Positions 40,630 through 44,241 of a stretch of DNA of 44,241 bases are shown one piece after another (the stretch's first letter is position 1; each line of letters begins with the position of its first letter). Under the pieces are notes generated by a model. It was not told the origin of the DNA. It made no database searches and saw only the letters and a list, made by a program, of their open reading frames with translations. Source of the stretch: a virus; IMG/VR virus record IMGVR_UViG_3300037140_000070, positions 1-44,241 of that record; one strand, given 5' to 3'. The position numbers and the translations under genes were made by a program.

Positions 40630-41619
40630 ATGTCTTTATCCTTTAACAGCCGGGAAGATTGGTTACGTTGGCGAATGGGAAAGCTGGGAAGTTCAGACGC
40701 TCCAATTATAATGGGCGTTAGTGAATTTTCCACAATCCTAAAGCTCTACAATCAAAAAATTGCAAAAGATCCAACTGAAGACGATAGCGATTCGTTCATT
40801 AAAAGACTTGGCAACGCAGCAGAACCGAAAATAAGGGCGCTCTGTGAGCTGAAACTTGGTAAGTCGTTCAAGGCTTGCAACTTGGAGTCTTCCGAGTTTC
40901 CTTTTTTATCGGCTTCAATGGACGGCCGATCACCATGCACCAAAGAAGGTCTTGAAATTAAACTGATAAACAAAGAAGACTGGGAAGCTGGAAAGAAAAA
41001 TGGATTTGTTCCAAAGCAGTACAAGCCCCAGGTCTATCACCAGATGAATGTCGGCAATCTTGATGTTGTTTACTTGGCGCTGTATTTGTATTCTGCTTTC
41101 AAAGACAACCCAAGCAAAGTTTCACTTGAGAATCTGGTTATTATTCCCTGCTATCCTGAAATTGAATATCAGACTGAACTCTTAAAAGCAGAGATACAAT
41201 TCTGGGATTTGGTGACAACCAAGAAGCCACCATCTTCGGGTAAAGGCGATCTTGTCCCACTAAATGGAATGAAGGACTGGGCGAATCAATGGAAGTCTGC
41301 ACAAACTAAGATCGAAAAAATTTCAGCTCAGTTGAAAGTTAAAACTGCTGCGCTTGATGAAAAAATGGCGGCGGCTTTGATGGAAGTTGCGGAAGCTGAA
41401 CAAGCCATGAAAGATGCTGCAAAAGAAGGAGGCCAGTTAGGCTATTTGTGTTACGGCCTAGAGATAAAACTTAGTTCAAGAATTGGGGCTATTGACTATG
41501 CAAATATCCCCGAGTTAGCATCGGTAAAGTTAGACGAATATCGAAAACCAGGAACGACTTCCTGGTCGATAAAACCAACAAAGGAGAAGGAAGCCAATGG
41601 CAAAACAAGTAAAGGCTAA
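40630..41619 (+). CDS. YqaJ-type viral exonuclease
   Basis: A 329-residue lambda-exonuclease-like enzyme (YqaJ family). 'WRMGKLGSSDAPIIMGVSEFSTILKLYNQK', 'RLGNAAEPKIRALCE' and the catalytic 'LSASMDGRSP...GLEIKLINKEDWEAG' (Asp; ExK) followed by 'VPKQYKPQVYHQMNVG' are all typical. It degrades one DNA strand to make ssDNA for annealing. Strong AGAGG precedes the ATG. The partner Sak4 and SSB-like genes are on the other strand, sharing the promoter region. Confidence 0.88.
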   Translation: MSLSFNSREDWLRWRMGKLGSSDAPIIMGVSEFSTILKLYNQKIAKDPTEDDSDSFIKRLGNAAEPKIRALCELKLGKSFKACNLESSEFPFLSASMDGRSPCTKEGLEIKLINKEDWEAGKKNGFVPKQYKPQVYHQMNVGNLDVVYLALYLYSAFKDNPSKVSLENLVIIPCYPEIEYQTELLKAEIQFWDLVTTKKPPSSGKGDLVPLNGMKDWANQWKSAQTKIEKISAQLKVKTAALDEKMAAALMEVAEAEQAMKDAAKEGGQLGYLCYGLEIKLSSRIGAIDYANIPELASVKLDEYRKPGTTSWSIKPTKEKEANGKTSKG

Positions 41620-42100
41620 CAGCCAAGAAGTAGCAGCGGAACAAGCGGCAGCATCGGAAGGCGCGGAGAAGCGTGAGGCGGTTGTTATTGACGAGGTAGC
41701 AGCAGACCCAAAGCCAGATGCTCAAGATGCAAGTATTGTATCGGCAGATGCTTCCGCAGAACCTTCAAAAGAAGAAGATGCGCATGACGGCCACACAGCT
41801 AAAGAAGATGTTGTGGCAGTTGATCCAGACGCAGCCGACAAGATTGCAAGCGGAGCTGCGAAAGATCCGGGTCGATTGCGAGTTGCGCTTGGTCACTTGG
41901 AAGAGCTGCACAGATTCTTGAAGCACAAAAAGGAAGATGAAGTAATCAACGATTTGAAACTTCATAAAGTCCATTATCATGCGATTCTAGAAATGGGCGA
42001 TCTGAAAGCGGCTAGAAAACTAACGCATCTTTCTGACGGTTCGTGCGAACTTCTTTCGAGTGTTTACAAGAGACTTAAGCCTCGTATGCCAAGAAACTAG
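41597..42100 (+). CDS. Acidic/basic two-part protein, unknown
   Basis: A 167-residue protein. The N-terminal ~90 residues are Ala/Glu/Asp-rich and probably disordered. The C-terminal ~75 (GRLRVALGHLEELHRFLKHKKEDEVINDLKLHKVHYHAILEMGD...) are helical and basic. It overlaps the exonuclease by 23 nt and the convergent Fis-like gene by 4 nt. No family recognised. Confidence 0.6.
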   Translation: MAKQVKANSQEVAAEQAAASEGAEKREAVVIDEVAADPKPDAQDASIVSADASAEPSKEEDAHDGHTAKEDVVAVDPDAADKIASGAAKDPGRLRVALGHLEELHRFLKHKKEDEVINDLKLHKVHYHAILEMGDLKAARKLTHLSDGSCELLSSVYKRLKPRMPRN

Positions 42101-42309
42101 GTCCCATATTTTTTTAGCTTCTCAACCAGGGTCGTTCTATTAAGCGACAACGCTTCTGCGGCCCTGGCCTTAACTCCGCACTTCATGTGCAAAACCTTCA
42201 CAAGAATTGCCTTCTCAAGAGCGCAAAGCATATCTTGAAGTCTAATCGGCTTCTCACTGTTAACATCCAACTGCATCGAGTTTCCGTCTTTTTCTATTCT
42301 AACCTGCAT
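42097..42309 (-). CDS. Fis-like HTH transcription regulator
   Basis: A 70-residue protein with the Fis/NtrC C-terminal HTH_8 motif: 'LEKAILVKVLHMKCGVKARAAEALSLNRTTLVEKLKKYG' (the classical ARAAEALSLNRTTLxEKLKKYG end). The start is ATG 42309 with GGAGG upstream. It would bend or bind DNA as a dimer. Its promoter holds motif site D, and it is a candidate reader of the shared motif. Confidence 0.85.
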   Translation of the reverse strand: MQVRIEKDGNSMQLDVNSEKPIRLQDMLCALEKAILVKVLHMKCGVKARAAEALSLNRTTLVEKLKKYGT

Positions 42310-42329
42310 AAAAATTGCCTCCAATAAAT

Positions 42330-42348
42330 GTTGACATAGATTTGACGG
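42330..42348. promoter_or_regulatory. Shared bipartite motif, site D (Fis-like gene promoter)
   Basis: GTTGACATAGATTTGACGG. It shares GTTGACA-N4-TTTGACGG with site C and GACA-N4-TTTGACG with A and B. It lies 21 nt upstream of the Fis-like gene start and between divergent genes. Confidence 0.6.
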
Positions 42349-42381
42349 TTGAGACAAGCTATTTTTCAAGGAGAAATTTTT

Positions 42382-42816
42382 ATGAAAAAAAAGCCATTAG
42401 AAAAAGGACCAGTCCTTAAAAGGGATGAGCACAACCAGCTTGATAAAAATCACGCCGACGAAGTGCTTACCGATCTGACCAAAAATCTCATTGAGACCGA
42501 GCGAGATTTTCAAAAAGACAATGCCATGAGAAAGGCAATGACCAACAAAAGGGACATTGTTGTTAAGACCGTTATCTATTTGCGAAACACTGTAAACGGC
42601 CACTTGATCCAAGAAGATGCCACAGACCCACAGTATGAAAAATTCAACGATAATAAAATGGACCCGCTTCGCTATCGCTACGTCGATCACATTGATGGCG
42701 AGTTATTCGTCAGGGACATGCCAATGAGCATGGCTAAGGTAGGACAATGGTCTATGGGAATGTTCAAAGCATTAATCAACTATCTTTGCCAAATGGGAGT
42801 ATTTAACCGAATATGA
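42382..42816 (+). CDS. Hypothetical early protein
   Basis: A 144-residue protein, charged N-terminus (MKKKPLEKGPVLKRDEHNQLDKNHADEVL...), helical middle and 'MDPLRYRYVDHIDGELFVRDMPMSMAKVGQWSMGMFKALINYL'. AAGGAG precedes ATG 42382. Unknown function; overlaps the next gene by 4 nt. Confidence 0.6.
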   Translation: MKKKPLEKGPVLKRDEHNQLDKNHADEVLTDLTKNLIETERDFQKDNAMRKAMTNKRDIVVKTVIYLRNTVNGHLIQEDATDPQYEKFNDNKMDPLRYRYVDHIDGELFVRDMPMSMAKVGQWSMGMFKALINYLCQMGVFNRI

Positions 42817-43328
42817 GCCAACCAATCGGATTTCCAACAACGCCACTAATGAGAATCAAAAAAGCTGTTTCCGACACTCTCGGAGCGCGAAGGCGAGACA
42901 TAGAGGCCACCAGGAAGGCGGGAAAAATTACAGCAGACTATGCGCTGGGATTTTGCAACGCTCTTGTGTATTTCGATCACACATTGAACGAAAGAAAATG
43001 CGAACCAGTCTATTACAATCGAACCACTTCAATTGGAAAGCTACCTGTTCCGATCAAGCTCAATTCGGGAGATGCGACCAAAGACACCACCACTTATCAA
43101 TTTTTGATGGATCAAGTCTTGTTACATGCAAGAGCTTTGTTTGTTGCCGGAAACTCGAAAGACAGCGAAGCAGTTCTTGAAGCAATGGCACGACTTGAAA
43201 AATCAATTGGATCTCTTGACGATTTCGAAAGTGGGGATCGAGATGGACGAGACGAAAAGCAGACGCCAACAGCGGCGCTTGAACAAAAACCGGCAGAAGA
43301 AAGCAAAGAGGTTGAGCAAAATGGCTGA
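42813..43328 (+). CDS. Hypothetical early protein
   Basis: A 171-residue protein; helical core 'RIKKAVSDTLGARRRDIEATRKAGKITADYALGFCNALVYFDHTLNERK', 'TTYQFLMDQVLLHARALFVAGNSKDSEAVLEAMARLE', then an acidic tail. Starts by ATGA overlap with the previous gene. No family recognised. Confidence 0.6.
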   Translation: MSQPIGFPTTPLMRIKKAVSDTLGARRRDIEATRKAGKITADYALGFCNALVYFDHTLNERKCEPVYYNRTTSIGKLPVPIKLNSGDATKDTTTYQFLMDQVLLHARALFVAGNSKDSEAVLEAMARLEKSIGSLDDFESGDRDGRDEKQTPTAALEQKPAEESKEVEQNG

Positions 43329-43554
43329 TACAAGCGGAGGTCTAAACAAAGCCCCAGGTCGAGTTAGCAGCTTGCAATCAAGACTCTATTGCCGAACCTG
43401 TCACGCTGAACCGTCAGAAGTTTCCGCCGACGTAAAAGAAGGCGTAGTCACATTTACGGTTAAGTGTCACGGCGAAAGCGTCACAAAAGTTGTTATGAGA
43501 ACCGACATCATGAAGGGCCACACAATAGAACTATTTATACCAAAGGAGAATTAA
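43321..43554 (+). CDS. Small protein with a Cys pair
   Basis: A 77-residue protein with 'LYCRTCHAE' and 'TFTVKCHGESVTKVVMRTDI'. The start 43321 overlaps the upstream gene's end by 8 nt; a longer in-frame ATG at 43243 with a very basic extension is possible. Stop overlaps the next start (TAATG). Confidence 0.5.
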   Translation: MADTSGGLNKAPGRVSSLQSRLYCRTCHAEPSEVSADVKEGVVTFTVKCHGESVTKVVMRTDIMKGHTIELFIPKEN

Positions 43555-44241
43555 TGGAATCGAAACCACTTCCGGTAGGCGGCTGGACTAAGCATGATAG
43601 ATGGGCAGTTCCTGGCATGAGAATCCCAGCTTTCCGCTCTGGTCTCGCAGCTCAAAAAGGAACAAACAATAATATTCTAATCAAGACTTGGGGCGGAATT
43701 GGCGACCAAATTTGTTCAGAACCTACTTTGAGATATGCGAGAGAGCATTTTAAAAAAGTAAGGCTGACTTTGGTCTCTCCAATCCCAGAAGTTTTTTCAC
43801 ACATAAAGTTCGATGACGTTTACAACAACACGCAGGAGTGGCCAATTTATGACGATTACCTATGTCTTGAAACAAACAGCGAGACAGATAAGTGGAATCT
43901 GTTTTACCAATTTGTTTCTCACAATGTTGTGCATTGTGTGGATTTTCCTTGCCTGTCTGCGCTTCGCTCCACTCTTCCCGTCGATAAGAAAGTTGTTCGA
44001 CTCATTCCTCCTACGCCTGGTCTAAAGTTCTTTGATTTGCTTCGAGACGTAGATTTAAAAAAATGTGTGGTTGTTCACGCTGGAAAGCATTGGCAGTCGA
44101 AGACATTTCCAAAAGCGTGGTGGGATGCCGCGATCAATTCCATAACAGAAAAAGGGCTTACCCCTATTTTGATTGGAAAAGAAAACGGCCCTGGTCAAGG
44201 TACTGTTGACACTACGGTTGAGCTTTGCATTGACATGAGAG
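43554..44241 (+). CDS. Glycosyltransferase family 9 (heptosyltransferase-like), 5' part
   Basis: At least 229 residues, cut by the window end. Family features: 'ILIKTWGGIGDQICSEPTLRYAREHFKKVRLTLVSPIPEVF' (GGIGD motif), 'DDVYNN', 'CVVVHAGKHWQSKTFPKAWWDAAINSITEKGLTPILIGKENG'. GT9 enzymes add heptose or similar sugars to LPS core. AAGGAG precedes the ATG. It follows early genes rather than structural ones. The C-terminal third lies outside the window. Confidence 0.85.
   Translation, partial: MESKPLPVGGWTKHDRWAVPGMRIPAFRSGLAAQKGTNNNILIKTWGGIGDQICSEPTLRYAREHFKKVRLTLVSPIPEVFSHIKFDDVYNNTQEWPIYDDYLCLETNSETDKWNLFYQFVSHNVVHCVDFPCLSALRSTLPVDKKVVRLIPPTPGLKFFDLLRDVDLKKCVVVHAGKHWQSKTFPKAWWDAAINSITEKGLTPILIGKENGPGQGTVDTTVELCIDMR

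Noticed and set aside
1-44241. Integrase, repressor, transposase, tRNA or CRISPR array
   Set aside because: Looked for by eye on both strands; none seen. Absence in this window does not exclude them elsewhere in the genome.

Overview
The window is a contiguous piece of a tailed-phage genome (or a prophage with no host DNA visible). It encodes a contractile-tailed virion: sheath, tube, and a baseplate in the Mu/PBSX style. Both window edges cut genes, so the genome continues on each side. Base composition looks mid-40s % G+C by eye. A Gram-negative host is inferred from a lipobox protein in the lysis cluster, a CsrA homologue, a heptosyltransferase-like GT9 enzyme and a GT21 (ceramide glucosyltransferase/HpnI-like) enzyme; the host cannot be named. 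No integrase, transposase, CI-like repressor, tRNA or CRISPR array was found, so lifestyle is undecided.

Layout. (1) 1-2667, plus strand: lysis and envelope cluster with an M15-type endolysin, several small membrane proteins and a lipoprotein. (2) 2632-29227, minus strand, read right to left: terS, terL, portal, a small protein, two signal-peptide proteins, two proteins sharing a GR(I/V)(V/P) N-terminal motif, and a MuF-like head protein. Then come scaffold, major capsid protein, head/neck genes, tail terminator, sheath, tube, tail chaperone with a -1 frameshift extension, tape measure, LysM baseplate protein, hub, spike, gp25, gpJ, gpI, two fibre genes (one an RCC1-repeat protein) and a phage csrA. 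One plus-strand cargo unit (glycosyltransferase plus a tiny membrane protein, 21639-22729) lies inside this block. (3) 29280-32341, minus: an accessory operon with an HNH endonuclease beside terS, small proteins, and a GT21-like membrane glycosyltransferase coupled to a Siw14-like phosphatase. (4) 32342-32680: AT-rich region with GTTACC repeats, a candidate replication origin. (5) 32681-40528, minus: replication and recombination genes (primase/helicase, VRR-NUC nuclease, SF2 helicase, ssDNA-binding-like protein, Sak4-like ATPase). (6) 40630-44241, mostly plus: YqaJ-type exonuclease, unknown early genes and a GT9 glycosyltransferase cut by the window end. A Fis-like regulator lies among them on the minus strand.

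How it works together: YqaJ exonuclease, Sak4-like annealing ATPase and the SSB-like protein form a recombination module transcribed from one divergent promoter region. Terminase and portal package DNA into the capsid, and the tail genes follow the standard assembly order. Very similar bipartite motifs (core GGACA/TGACA-N4-TTTGACG) lie upstream of the minus-strand transcription units at 21.5, 29.3, 40.6 and 42.3 kb, with a weaker variant at 32.4 kb. This suggests a phage-specific regulon.

The most unusual observations are these. The SF2 helicase gene appears interrupted by a 141-nt, in-frame, stop-containing hairpin element with inverted ends and a 4-bp repeat. There is a GT21 glycosyltransferase-phosphatase pair. 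A regulatory motif is shared by separate operons. The RCC1 beta-propeller fibre gene carries an identical 62-nt internal repeat. The phage encodes its own CsrA.
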